Shown here: one piece after another, positions 8,155 to 15,987 of the stretch
Numbering within the stretch: position 1 is the stretch's first letter
How the letters are laid out: every line of letters starts with the position of its first letter
Made by a program: the position numbers and the translations under genes
NCBI RefSeq assembly: GCF_027920805.1
Contig: NZ_JANWOI010000005.1
Span: 62,001-126,000, forward strand
Length of the DNA stretch: 64,000 nucleotides
Reading direction: 5' to 3'
DNA from: Govania unica
Lineage (GTDB): Bacteria > Pseudomonadota > Alphaproteobacteria > Sphingomonadales > Govanellaceae
The notes under the pieces: model-generated
Told to the model about the DNA's origin: nothing
What the model saw: only the letters and a program-made list of their open reading frames with translations
Databases searched by the model: none

Positions 8155-8553
8155 ATGCAACGAGTTCTGCCGTTGATATTAGCGTTATCTTTTATGGTTG
8201 TTGGTTGTGCCGATGAGAGTGGGTATCGGCAGTCCAGCTGGGGCCAATATGATTATAATCGTCCCGATCCGGCATATGGTGGCTATAATGCGGACAGGTA
8301 TTATCGCAATGACTCTCGCTATAAAGAGCGCCGTCTGTCGCGGAACGATCGCGTTTATCGTGGGCAGGATGGGCGCTATTATTGCCGACGTTCTGATGGG
8401 ACAACCGGCCTCGTTGTTGGGGCGCTTGCCGGTGGGGTCTTGGGTAATGCCATTGCTCCGGGTGGATCTGCATTGTTAGGCACAGTTATTGGTGCAGGCG
8501 CCGGAGCGGTAGCCGGACAAGCGATTGATCGCAATGAAGCCCGGTGTCGCTAA
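8155..8553 (+). CDS. Glycine-zipper outer-membrane lipoprotein (17-kDa antigen-like)
   Basis: This is a 132-residue predicted lipoprotein. Residues 1-17 are a signal peptide ending in the lipobox MVVGC (Cys18). Residues 20-75 are a Tyr/Arg/Asp-rich low-complexity stretch (for example DRYYRNDSRYKERR). Residues 83-125 form a glycine-zipper double segment, LVVGALAGGVLGNAI then GTVIGAGAGAVAGQAI, typical of Rickettsia 17-kDa surface antigen and SlyB-like proteins. The start is ATG 8155, because AAGGAG (8142-8147) lies 7 nt before it; the ATG at 8137 overlaps that site. It probably sits in the outer membrane and supports envelope integrity. It converges with the ferredoxin gene. Confidence 0.85.
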   Translation: MQRVLPLILALSFMVVGCADESGYRQSSWGQYDYNRPDPAYGGYNADRYYRNDSRYKERRLSRNDRVYRGQDGRYYCRRSDGTTGLVVGALAGGVLGNAIAPGGSALLGTVIGAGAGAVAGQAIDRNEARCR

Positions 8554-8638
8554 GGAAATTCTCTTGTGACTGTTCTGAATCGAAGTTTTGATTGCGGGCT
8601 AAAGGAGTGTCGCTATTCCAAAATTCAGCAGAGACTCA

Positions 8639-8968
8639 TCAGGCGCTAATCTTCGCTGATTTCTTGATCAGGGCCTGAGTGCCCGCCGGGATATCTATGA
8701 CCAGATCACTGTTTGGCCGCGTGCGGCAGCCAAGCACATAACCTTGCGTTGCATCTTCCACGGTGATGTGACGACTTGCTTGACTGGAGGTTTCAAAAGC
8801 TCCGGATAGAATTTTTATGCGGCACACGCCACAGGCGCCTTTGCGGCAGCCTATGGGCACGGATCGTTCGGTGCTCCACCCCATGGCGCGCATCAATGTC
8901 TGGTCTTCTGGGCAAGCATATAAAAGCTCTGCGCCCAGCACTTTGACTTTGTATATGGGGGCCGTCAT
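8639..8968 (-). CDS. [2Fe-2S] ferredoxin, plant type, partner of the Rieske oxygenase
   Basis: This is a 109-residue ferredoxin with the plant-type cluster motif Cys41-x4-Cys46-x2-Cys49 and Cys81 (GCRKGACGVCRIKI and LGCRTRP). It is the last gene of a minus-strand operon that contains a Rieske oxygenase, so the obvious role is delivering electrons to that oxygenase. No FAD-dependent ferredoxin reductase is encoded in the operon, so a reductase from elsewhere must reduce it. The start is ATG 8968 with AGGATGGG just upstream. It lies 123 nt after the RidA-like gene, the largest gap in the operon. Confidence 0.88.
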   Translation of the reverse strand: MTAPIYKVKVLGAELLYACPEDQTLMRAMGWSTERSVPIGCRKGACGVCRIKILSGAFETSSQASRHITVEDATQGYVLGCRTRPNSDLVIDIPAGTQALIKKSAKISA

Positions 8969-9091
8969 ATCCCATCCTGTATTTGCCTGAGCTTACTAGC
9001 AGCTCACGGCGCATTTATCCAGGCGGGTCTGAAAAATCAGTCAAAGATTGCTGGGTTAGCAGGGATGAGGCCGATGTCGCTACGAGCGCGT

Positions 9092-9487
9092 CTAAGCCAC
9101 ATAGGCAGTGGCATGAATCTCAATCATGGCGTCAGCTAGAAACAGTCCGGCGACCTGCACTGCGGTGGTCGCGGGTGGCGCCGCCTTGGCATAGCGGAGG
9201 CTTCGCGCCTCTGCGGCGGCGGCCATGGCGCCAAGGTCGGTGACAAAGATAATCTCGTTGATCACATGTTCAAGCTTTGCCTGATGACGGGCCAGGATCA
9301 GTTCCATGATGTCATAGATCCGCGTGATCTGCCCGCCCATATCGCCCGGGGCAATCACGGTCATGGTTTCATCGATCGAAATCACGCCGGATATATAAAT
9401 GAATGGTCCGGCCTGAGCGCTTGCGACGAAGCCAAGCTGCTTTTCGATAGGTTCAAAGAAATATTGCACTTGATCAAGATGGGCCAT
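9092..9487 (-). CDS. RidA/YjgF-family protein lacking the catalytic arginine
   Basis: This 131-residue protein has the trimeric Rid (YER057c/YjgF/UK114) fold: FVASAQAGPFIYISGV near the N-terminus, QITRIYDIMELILARHQAKLEHVINEIIFVTDL in the middle, and AVQVAGLFLADAMIEIHATAYV at the end. In archetypal RidA an arginine in PARSxVEV deaminates reactive enamines and imines. Here that stretch reads PPATTAVQV, so the arginine is replaced by threonine. The protein therefore probably belongs to a Rid subfamily used in catabolic operons, where it may bind or hydrolyse a pathway intermediate. A good ribosome site (GAAGGA, 8 nt before ATG 9487) supports the start. It lies 19 nt after the Rieske gene. Confidence 0.85.
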   Translation of the reverse strand: MAHLDQVQYFFEPIEKQLGFVASAQAGPFIYISGVISIDETMTVIAPGDMGGQITRIYDIMELILARHQAKLEHVINEIIFVTDLGAMAAAAEARSLRYAKAAPPATTAVQVAGLFLADAMIEIHATAYVA

Positions 9488-9506
9488 CTGTGAATTCCTT
9501 CCTGTA

Positions 9507-10514
9507 TTATTTGATATAATCTGACGATGGATGCGCCCGGGGATAGTTGCGCACCATATTGAGATAGCGGGCCAAGAGGCGGTCTGATTTGGTCAAGGTG
9601 CCGGGGCGATAGCGAATATTGTGCAGGATCGGCCGGTCATCGCTGGTGAAATGTTTACCGAATTCAAAAAGCCTGAGATGGGCCATATCGAAATCGGCGT
9701 CATTCCCAGTCGGGTTGTCGCTTTTTTTGAAACAGGTGATGAAATAATTCTGGGTCACGCCCGGGCGCGGCATCCCGAACGGCGACAGGACGCCGAACCA
9801 TTGTTTTCCCATGGTGCCATACAGACGGAAAAGGCTGGTGCCATAGATGGAGCCGACAAAATTCACCTCATCTCCGCTGCCATGTTCCATACGGCCGACA
9901 ATGTCATATTCCATGGAATGCTCGGTCCAGCGCACGCCGGTGAGAATGCGATCGGTGTCGAAATCCATGCGATGCACAGCGCGCAGATGCTGCCAATCCG
10001 GTGTATTCGCACAGACGACCCAGGGGTCCACCGGCATAACGGGCACGTCATAGCGGGCACGAACCGACAGTTCTTCATCCGGAAAGGGAAAACTCGGCAA
10101 TTCCCATGTGGGTTCAGTGCCATTAAAGGCCCAGATCAAGCCAAACCGTTCGACAGTCGGGAATCGGAACAGCCGTGCAGCCTTGGGCGCGGGATCGCCG
10201 ATGGCCGTCCGCACGCATTGGCCGGTAAGGTCGAATTCCCATTTATGGAACGCGCAGCGAACGATGTCGCCGTCGACCTCGCCGGTCACAAGGTCGGTGC
10301 CGAGATGGGGACAATAGGGGCTTAAAACCTGCACCTCCCCACTCTCGCCGCGCAGGATGACGACACGCCCATCAAGAAAGCTTCTGCCGATAATCTGCCC
10401 CGGAGCCACTTCGGCGGCGGTGCAGATCGGAAACCATGATTGGCTGAAAAGGCCGTTCTCGCCCTCGGCCGGGATATGATTGACAACGGGCGGACTGTTC
10501 GAGACTTGGGTCAT
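9507..10514 (-). CDS. Rieske non-haem iron oxygenase, catalytic (alpha) subunit
   Basis: This is a 335-residue ring-hydroxylating or demethylating oxygenase. The N-terminal Rieske domain binds [2Fe-2S] through Cys68-Pro-His70 and Cys87-x2-His90 (SPYCPHLGTD, RCAFHKWEFD). The catalytic domain has the mononuclear iron site N170-x2-D173-x2-H176-x4-H181 (NTPDWQHLRAVH). At 335 residues it is shorter than naphthalene-type alpha subunits and closer to the phthalate/vanillate/carbazole-type single-subunit oxygenases; no beta subunit is present. The start is ATG 10514, 16 nt after the DUF59 stop, with AGGAA upstream; the longer frame to 10562 would overlap the previous gene. Substrate unknown; the operon suggests an aromatic or heteroaromatic acid. 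Confidence 0.9.
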   Translation of the reverse strand: MTQVSNSPPVVNHIPAEGENGLFSQSWFPICTAAEVAPGQIIGRSFLDGRVVILRGESGEVQVLSPYCPHLGTDLVTGEVDGDIVRCAFHKWEFDLTGQCVRTAIGDPAPKAARLFRFPTVERFGLIWAFNGTEPTWELPSFPFPDEELSVRARYDVPVMPVDPWVVCANTPDWQHLRAVHRMDFDTDRILTGVRWTEHSMEYDIVGRMEHGSGDEVNFVGSIYGTSLFRLYGTMGKQWFGVLSPFGMPRPGVTQNYFITCFKKSDNPTGNDADFDMAHLRLFEFGKHFTSDDRPILHNIRYRPGTLTKSDRLLARYLNMVRNYPRAHPSSDYIK

Positions 10515-10530
10515 GGCGTCGTTCCTGCGT

Positions 10531-10899
10531 TTAGGCGCTGCGCATGGCAGCATAACGGTCATTCATGGTGCGGAGATGCGCGGCGCGGCTCTCGCGATAC
10601 GCGGGGGCCGCGTCCTCCGGGAGCCAGATGGCGTCATGGTCGAAGATCACGTCAGCCGCCGCGACATCCGGTTGGGCCCGCAGAATATCGAGAATGCTGT
10701 TGGTGAAAACCGACGCCATCAGGCAGCCCGGCGACGTGAGCACCATAGTGACGGTGACATAGGCCCCGTCCGGCCCGGTCTTCACATCGACCGCACGAAT
10801 AAGCCCAAGTGTGGTAATGCCGACCGGGGACCCGGCGGCAAGACTGCAGGGGTCGGTGATCGCATCAAGCAAAGTCAGAATGTGATCGTGGGTGATCAT
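10531..10899 (-). CDS. DUF59/MIP18-family protein (PaaD/SufT-like)
   Basis: This is a 122-residue protein with an N-terminal DUF59 (MIP18) domain: ITDPCSLAAGSPVGITTLGLIRAV at residues 14-37 and the TSPGC (Cys59) turn that carries the reactive cysteine in PaaD and SufT. The family assists iron-sulfur cluster maturation of partner enzymes; PaaD does so for the phenylacetyl-CoA epoxidase. Lying directly before a Rieske oxygenase, it may act as a dedicated maturation factor, which is inference. The residues after about 85 are a variable tail. ATG 10899 is preferred over 10929, which would overlap the amidohydrolase stop. Confidence 0.8.
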   Translation of the reverse strand: MITHDHILTLLDAITDPCSLAAGSPVGITTLGLIRAVDVKTGPDGAYVTVTMVLTSPGCLMASVFTNSILDILRAQPDVAAADVIFDHDAIWLPEDAAPAYRESRAAHLRTMNDRYAAMRSA

Positions 10900-10913
10900 G
10901 ATATGCGCTTTCT

Positions 10914-11978
10914 TCAGGCATAAACCCATCCGCCTGACCAGGGGGTTGCGAGGGCGGTTTTGCGATCGAACTCATCTCCGGCAAATTGTTTCTGCATGGC
11001 GGCGAGATCAAGACCGCAAATGCGCGCCTGATTTTCACCCAGGATTTGCCGTTTCATCTCTTTGGTCAAAGGTGGAATATTGTAGTTTTCCATGAGATCT
11101 TCCGGCATCTCAAGGTTCCAGAATCCTTCGATCAACGGCCTTGGATGAATGGCTGTGCAACCGCTTGCGAACATGATGCGATCGGCGCCGCCTGCCGCCT
11201 GAATAAGCGTCCCGATAATTTCAGCAAAGCGCCGCGACGCAGTCGGAATGAAGGCGCTGGTGGCTTCGAGATTGACGCTGACATTGGGGAAATGCGTCAA
11301 ATGCATGGCGGTTTCCTCAAGATAGGCAAAGCCGCCATGGACGATTTCAAAATTCAATCCGGGAAAGGCCGTGGCCGCATGGCCGACATCCGCCATACGG
11401 TAGGGCTCGATGGAAATGCCGCCAAAGGGAATGGCCTTGTGGATGCCGACGGTTTTCACGCCGCGTTTCTGCATATGCTCATAAAGCGGAAACATCAGCT
11501 CGGGGTCAGCCATGTCATAGCCTTGCATTTTCCCCTCGATGAGATCGATGGGATAAAGCTTGATGCCGATCACGCCATCTTCTTCAACCGCACGATCGAT
11601 CTGTCCGATGGGATCGTCCGCATGGGGGCAGATGGCGCCATAGATCAGAACGCGCCCTGGCCAGCGCTTGCGCATCTCCCGTGCGGCCCACATGGGCGAC
11701 CCGCCGTCGCGGAACAGGCGGATGGGCAGTTCATGAAAGACGCAGATATCAACCTGACTTTCGCCGAACAGGGCGTTGGCCAGCAGATCGATATCGGCAC
11801 CTTTGAGAAAGTTCTCAGGCTTGAGCAGCCATTGCGGCTCGCCTTTAGGAGAAAAGGCCGCTTGCAATCCAAGCAACAGCCCGGCGATGCGCTGTGCTGC
11901 GGCAGGATCGGTGAGGTTCTCCGGACTGAAATTATAAGCATGTACGATGCTGTCGACGACCAGGCAATCTTCGATCAT
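10914..11978 (-). CDS. Amidohydrolase-2 family metal-dependent hydrolase/decarboxylase
   Basis: This is a 354-residue TIM-barrel protein of the amidohydrolase_2 (COG2159, ACMSD-like) family, which hydrolyses or decarboxylates aromatic and ring-cleavage acids. Seen: the first metal motif in the variant form D9-x3-H13 (VVDSIVHAYNF), VIGIKLYPIDLIEG in the barrel, VGIHKA and EIVHGGFAY histidines, and the last strand FASGCTAIHPRPLIEG, where the usual catalytic aspartate of SDxPH is not obvious. It is the first gene of the operon. ATG 11978 has GGGAG 7 nt upstream. The divergent TetR gene shares the promoter region. Its likely substrate is the product or substrate of the Rieske enzyme. Confidence 0.85.
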   Translation of the reverse strand: MIEDCLVVDSIVHAYNFSPENLTDPAAAQRIAGLLLGLQAAFSPKGEPQWLLKPENFLKGADIDLLANALFGESQVDICVFHELPIRLFRDGGSPMWAAREMRKRWPGRVLIYGAICPHADDPIGQIDRAVEEDGVIGIKLYPIDLIEGKMQGYDMADPELMFPLYEHMQKRGVKTVGIHKAIPFGGISIEPYRMADVGHAATAFPGLNFEIVHGGFAYLEETAMHLTHFPNVSVNLEATSAFIPTASRRFAEIIGTLIQAAGGADRIMFASGCTAIHPRPLIEGFWNLEMPEDLMENYNIPPLTKEMKRQILGENQARICGLDLAAMQKQFAGDEFDRKTALATPWSGGWVYA

Positions 11979-12036
11979 GGCAAATCTCCCTCGGCGCTGT
12001 TTGATTTGTAGATTATTATATAAAACTATATTTGCA

Positions 12037-12064
12037 TAAGAAACAAAGATTTTCTATACAATTC
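12037..12064. promoter_or_regulatory. Candidate TetR operator between the amidohydrolase and TetR genes
   Basis: TTTCTATACAA at 12052-12062 occurs again, within a perfect dyad, upstream of the TonB receptor gene (15354-15364). Here the left half (ATAAGAAA, 12037-12044) only partly matches TATAGAAA. The site is 74 nt before the amidohydrolase start and 108 nt before the TetR start, in AT-rich promoter DNA. The role as a regulator site is inferred from sharing and position. Confidence 0.45.
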
Positions 12065-12169
12065 AAGTCAAGCAAGTTTGTGACGATCAAAAGAGAAAGC
12101 GAACGGGACTTGTGCAAAAAAGACTTGGCCGGTAAGAGTTTATGGGCGGACCTAAACAAGGAGGCGGGT

Positions 12170-12844
12170 GTGACAGGATTACGGCAGCGGCAAACGGAAC
12201 GACGGCGCGAAGCAATTTTGGCCGTTGCCGCGGAACTTTTTCGCATCAAGGGATATTCCGCCACCAATGTGGAAGAAATCGCCGCCCGTGCCGAAGTGGG
12301 TGTGGCCACCATCTATAAATATTTCAGCGCCAAGGGCGGTCTGATCCGTGAACTCTGGCGTCCGAAGATCGAAATCTATCGCCAACGGGCTGAGGCTGTG
12401 ACGGCCGCGCCGCCTGCCGACCCCGGCGTTGCGGTGGCCGCCTTGATGGACGCGTTCGAGTTCAGTGAAAAATGGCAAAGCCGCGATTTGCTGCGTGCGG
12501 TCGCCGGCATGGACCTTGGCTATGCGGAGCTGTTTCAGGGCATTCGTCAAGAACTCGACGCTTTGATCCTCGATCAGCTTCAGCTTCTGCTGCGCCGTCT
12601 TGAAGACAGCGGCGCCCTTTTGCCTGGGCTCAATCATCGCGATATCGCCTTTATTGTTTACGGCATTTTCAATGAGCATTTTCAGTTCTTCGCCGTTCAT
12701 GAGGAGGTGACGGTTGAGGTGGTGCGCGAGGATCTGCGCCGCCGCCTCAAACTGCTGTTCGTCAACTGGACGCCCGCCACATTGAAGCCCGCCACATTGA
12801 AGGTCATGGCGGGCAAAAAATCATCGCCCAAGCCGCGCGGCTGA
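12170..12844 (+). CDS. TetR/AcrR family transcriptional regulator
   Basis: This is a 224-residue regulator. The N-terminal domain has ERRREAILAVAAELFRIKGYSATNVEEIAARAEVG with the recognition helix VGVATIYKYFSAKGGL around residues 42-57; the rest is a ligand-binding helical domain of no special similarity. The start is GTG 12170, because AAGGAGG (12158-12164) precedes it by 5 nt; the longer frame from 12032 has an un-TetR-like N-terminus and no ribosome site. It is divergent from the Rieske/amidohydrolase operon and probably controls it. A 15-bp tandem duplication (12773-12802) repeats PATLK twice near the C-terminus, a recent slippage change. The gene converges with the TonB receptor gene. 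Confidence 0.88.
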   Translation: MTGLRQRQTERRREAILAVAAELFRIKGYSATNVEEIAARAEVGVATIYKYFSAKGGLIRELWRPKIEIYRQRAEAVTAAPPADPGVAVAALMDAFEFSEKWQSRDLLRAVAGMDLGYAELFQGIRQELDALILDQLQLLLRRLEDSGALLPGLNHRDIAFIVYGIFNEHFQFFAVHEEVTVEVVREDLRRRLKLLFVNWTPATLKPATLKVMAGKKSSPKPRG

Positions 12845-12866
12845 CAGTGATAAAATGGACCTACCG

Positions 12867-15284
12867 TCAGAACCGGGCTTTAAGGGAGACGCCCCATTCG
12901 CGCGGACGCCCATAGTCCGCGCTTGCGGTGCCAAAGCTACCAAAGGAATTGAGCCCGTTGATGATATAGCGGGCATCGGTCAGGTTGGTGCCGAAAAGCG
13001 ATAACATCCACCGGTTGTCCGGCGAGGTGTAATTGATCCGTGTGCCGATCAGGACGACGCCGCTTTCAAAGGATGTTTTCGAATTTGCCACGTCGTTATA
13101 ATAGGAACTGCGATGGCTGATATCGGCGCCGAAGGACAGCATTCCCAGATCGCCGATAGCGAAGTCATATTGCACCGCGCCGCTAATGGTCCATTCCGGA
13201 ATTTTCGGAAACCGACTGTCGAGCGTGACCGTTGCCGTCGGCGCGAGACGTTTGAATTTGGCATCTGTGTAGCCAACACCGCCACTAACCGAAAGGCCTT
13301 CGACGGGGATGGCGGACAATTCGATTTCAAACCCCTGCACGCGTGATTTACCGGCATTTTCCGTGACGGTGGCAATAAGCCCGCCCACATCACGCAAACT
13401 CGTCAGCTGCATGTTCCGATAGTCATTGTAATAAAGCGCGCCATTGAGGCGCAGACGGTGATCGAGAAACTCCGACTTGATACCGGCTTCATAACTCCAG
13501 ACATATTCCGGATCAAATGAATCGATTTCCGCGACAGACTGCGCCCGACCGTTAAAGCCGCCAGATTTGAACCCGCGTGAGACGGAAGCGTAAGCGAGCA
13601 CATCCTGCGTCACCTTGAAATCAACATCGGCACGCGGAGTGAGGGCATTCCAGCTTTTATTCAGGGTAGTTTCGGGAACCGTGATTACGCCTGAGCCATT
13701 GCGCCGCAGCATGGTTGAAAAGATTTTCTTTTCGTCTGTGTAGCGCAGGCCACCGGTGATGCTCAGGCGGTCGGTCAGGGCAAAGGTCGCCTGACCAAAG
13801 GCGGCATAGCTGTTGATTTTGATCTTGTCGATAAAGGTCGCATCAAGATCAAAGGCGATATTGAGCGGGTTGCCCGCGCCCCCCGCACAAAGCGGCGGCG
13901 CACCGGGCGGTGGTGGACAAGTGATGCCCGGGCCAAGCGGAAGAAGCGGGAACGGCAGCGCCGACAAGGCCTTGTAAAGTCCCGAGGCCAACGCCACATC
14001 GAACTGATCGCGCGCCTTTTCGTGGAAATAATAGGCCCCCACAACCCATTTCAGACGATCATTGATGTTGGTGCCGGAAAATTGCAATTCCTGGCTGAAA
14101 TATTCGTCTTTGTTGTGATTTGTCGTTTCGGTATAGGTCAGTGGTGAATGATCCTGATCAAGCCCGAATTCGGTTTTCTGATCACGGTAGGCACTGATGG
14201 ATTTCACGGAAAATGCTGAGAAATTCTTAGTGATAATCAGGGACGTGCCCCAGCTGTCCAGGTTGCTGACATTTGGCCCGGTACCGTTCGAGGTGCGGGG
14301 CGCACTCAGATAACGACTGTCATAGGCAATGCCCGGCCCATAGCTTGGGGCGACCAGCATATTCCACAAGCCCAGCAGTAAATCCTCGGGGTTATTGTCG
14401 CGCACGGCGGCCAGTTCATCGACCGAGGCGGATTCGCGTCGTCTCGTGCCATCAAGGGTAAACACGATATCGAGGTCATCGGCCGGAGTCCATTGCAGCA
14501 TCACCCGTCCGGCGTTGGCATTGGTATTGCCAAGATCGTCGTCGGCCAGGATGCGTTTGACATAGCCATCCTGATGACGGGTCATGGCCGACAGCCGCAT
14601 GCTCAATTGATTGTCGACGATCGGCACATCGATTGATAGCCGGCCGTCAATCCGGTTGCGGCTTCCGGTTTTCACTTCCACATAACCGCCGAACTCATTG
14701 CCGGGCCTCTGGCTTGTGATATTGATGGCGCCGCCAATGGTGTTCTTGCCAAAAAGCGTGCCTTGCGGACCACGCAGAACTTCGACTCGCTCAAAGTCCA
14801 GCAGCTCAAGAACGCTGCCCACCAGGCGCGGGAAATAAACATCATCCACATAAATGCCGACACCGGGATCGCTCGAAAACAAAAAGTCGGTCTGGCCAAT
14901 GCCGCGAATAAAAATCTGCGCATTGGTAGAGCCGCCCGTGTTGCCGACACCAGTATCGAAAATCAGATTTGGCGTCATCCATGTGATGTCGGACAGCGAA
15001 CGAAAATTGCGTTGTTCCAGAGTTTGCCCGGTAAAGGCGGTGATGGAAATCGGTGTTTCCTGCATGCTTTCCGCCCGTTTGCGGGCGGTCACGATGATTT
15101 CCTCGATCTGCATAATATTGCCCATCCTGCGCTCGGCGGCGTTTGCGGCTGGGCCAGAGGCAACCGGAAGTAGCAAGGAGAGTGCAATCAGAGATGCACT
15201 GCGATGCCAGCGAGAACGGGATGGTAGATGGTGATCTAGATTAGAAGGTGCGGATAAGGTTAGGATAACGCGTTGTTGGCGCAT
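12867..15284 (-). CDS. TonB-dependent outer-membrane receptor
   Basis: This is an 805-residue receptor for active uptake across the outer membrane. The signal region covers about residues 1-50, with a long charged N-terminus before the hydrophobic core SASLIALSLLLPVASG. The TonB box IEEIIVTARKR follows near residue 60, then the plug domain (MQETPISITAFTGQTL, VEVLRGPQGTLFGKNTIGGAINI). A 22-strand barrel ends in the typical aromatic terminus (GVSLKARF). A proline-rich loop with two cysteines (ITCPPPPGAPPLC) near residue 460 is unusual. It belongs to the IEEIIVTA group often linked to catabolic clusters. ATG 15284 has GGGGGGA 5 nt upstream. It lies beside the Rieske operon and shares its candidate operator; a pathway substrate is the likely cargo. 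Confidence 0.92.
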   Translation of the reverse strand: MRQQRVILTLSAPSNLDHHLPSRSRWHRSASLIALSLLLPVASGPAANAAERRMGNIMQIEEIIVTARKRAESMQETPISITAFTGQTLEQRNFRSLSDITWMTPNLIFDTGVGNTGGSTNAQIFIRGIGQTDFLFSSDPGVGIYVDDVYFPRLVGSVLELLDFERVEVLRGPQGTLFGKNTIGGAINITSQRPGNEFGGYVEVKTGSRNRIDGRLSIDVPIVDNQLSMRLSAMTRHQDGYVKRILADDDLGNTNANAGRVMLQWTPADDLDIVFTLDGTRRRESASVDELAAVRDNNPEDLLLGLWNMLVAPSYGPGIAYDSRYLSAPRTSNGTGPNVSNLDSWGTSLIITKNFSAFSVKSISAYRDQKTEFGLDQDHSPLTYTETTNHNKDEYFSQELQFSGTNINDRLKWVVGAYYFHEKARDQFDVALASGLYKALSALPFPLLPLGPGITCPPPPGAPPLCAGGAGNPLNIAFDLDATFIDKIKINSYAAFGQATFALTDRLSITGGLRYTDEKKIFSTMLRRNGSGVITVPETTLNKSWNALTPRADVDFKVTQDVLAYASVSRGFKSGGFNGRAQSVAEIDSFDPEYVWSYEAGIKSEFLDHRLRLNGALYYNDYRNMQLTSLRDVGGLIATVTENAGKSRVQGFEIELSAIPVEGLSVSGGVGYTDAKFKRLAPTATVTLDSRFPKIPEWTISGAVQYDFAIGDLGMLSFGADISHRSSYYNDVANSKTSFESGVVLIGTRINYTSPDNRWMLSLFGTNLTDARYIINGLNSFGSFGTASADYGRPREWGVSLKARF

Positions 15285-15337
15285 GTGAATCCCCCCGGAT
15301 GCTTGAAGCTCCCAATATTATTCGAATCATATTATGA

Positions 15338-15361
15338 TATAGAAAAAATCATATTTCTATA
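15338..15361. promoter_or_regulatory. Perfect dyad TATAGAAA-N8-TTTCTATA upstream of the TonB receptor gene
   Basis: Arms 15338-15345 and 15354-15361 are exact reverse complements separated by 8 nt, giving a 24-bp dimer-sized operator. The right half extends to TTTCTATACAA, which is identical to a site in the TetR/amidohydrolase intergenic region. It lies about 54 nt upstream of the TonB receptor start and also in front of the divergent broken monooxygenase gene. A TetR-type dimer binding site is the natural inference. Confidence 0.55.
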
Positions 15362-15391
15362 CAAAAATAGCAAATTGATATTTTTCATATC

Positions 15392-15871
15392 ATGGGGTGG
15401 GGTGCAATCCGCAAACCGCTTCGCATGCTTTTCACCTTTACCCTCCGTGCCAACGCGGTGGATGTGGTCTATGGCACCATGAGGCGCTATGCCCGGGGGC
15501 AGGAATGGTTCACCATCACGAAGCGCCTGTGGGCAGAAGACCTGCTGTTCGATTTCGCAGGCGAGCCCTACAACCTGAAAAAGTCTTCAGCAATCCAAAG
15601 CTGCTGCACAATAGCCTGTCCATCGTCAATGCAGCGGGCTCCAAGGAAGACCGCGAATTCGCCGCCCTCAAGGACCAGGGCAGGGCTCACGGCAAGGACC
15701 GCCGCCTGTCTCACGAGGAAGCCGAGGCCGATCACCGTCATTGCGCCGAAGACATGGCCGGTTTTTCGGGGCACGACGCTGTGTTTTGTCGATTACGTCA
15801 AGGAATTGCCCTATTTCCGTGATGAAGTCCTGCCGCGTCTCGAAGCGCGCGGCGTTCGCTTGCCGCTCTGA
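15392..15871 (+). pseudogene. Remnant of a luciferase-like (LLM) flavin-dependent monooxygenase
   Basis: Pieces of one LLM-family protein appear in two reading frames. Frame A (from 15392) gives RRYARGQEWFTITKRLWAE and FDFAGEPYNLKK. Around 15585 the homology moves to another frame, reading NPKLLHNSLSIVNAAGSKED, REFAA and HEEAEADHRHCAEDMAGF. After about 15770 it returns to frame A as FVDYVKELPYFRDEVLPRLE, the family C-terminus. The N-terminal half of a normal roughly 350-residue protein, including most of the flavin barrel, is missing. At least two frameshifts and a 5' deletion make it non-functional. It is divergent from the TonB receptor, suggesting the cluster once had a two-component monooxygenase step. 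A terminator follows. Confidence 0.75.
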
Positions 15872-15888
15872 TCTTGAGCGACACCTGC

Positions 15889-15926
15889 AGAACGGTTCGT
15901 TTCACGCAACGGACCGTTCTTTTTTT
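15889..15926 (+). terminator. Rho-independent terminator after the broken monooxygenase gene
   Basis: AGAACGGT (15889-15896) pairs with ACCGTTCT (15913-15920) and is followed by a run of seven T. It begins 17 nt after the stop of the pseudogene, so the terminator of the ancestral gene is still intact. Confidence 0.75.
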
Positions 15927-15987
15927 ATGTTTGGGCTCCGGTGCTTTTCGACCTATAAACGGGCGTTGGCGGCGGGAGGCGGAAAAG

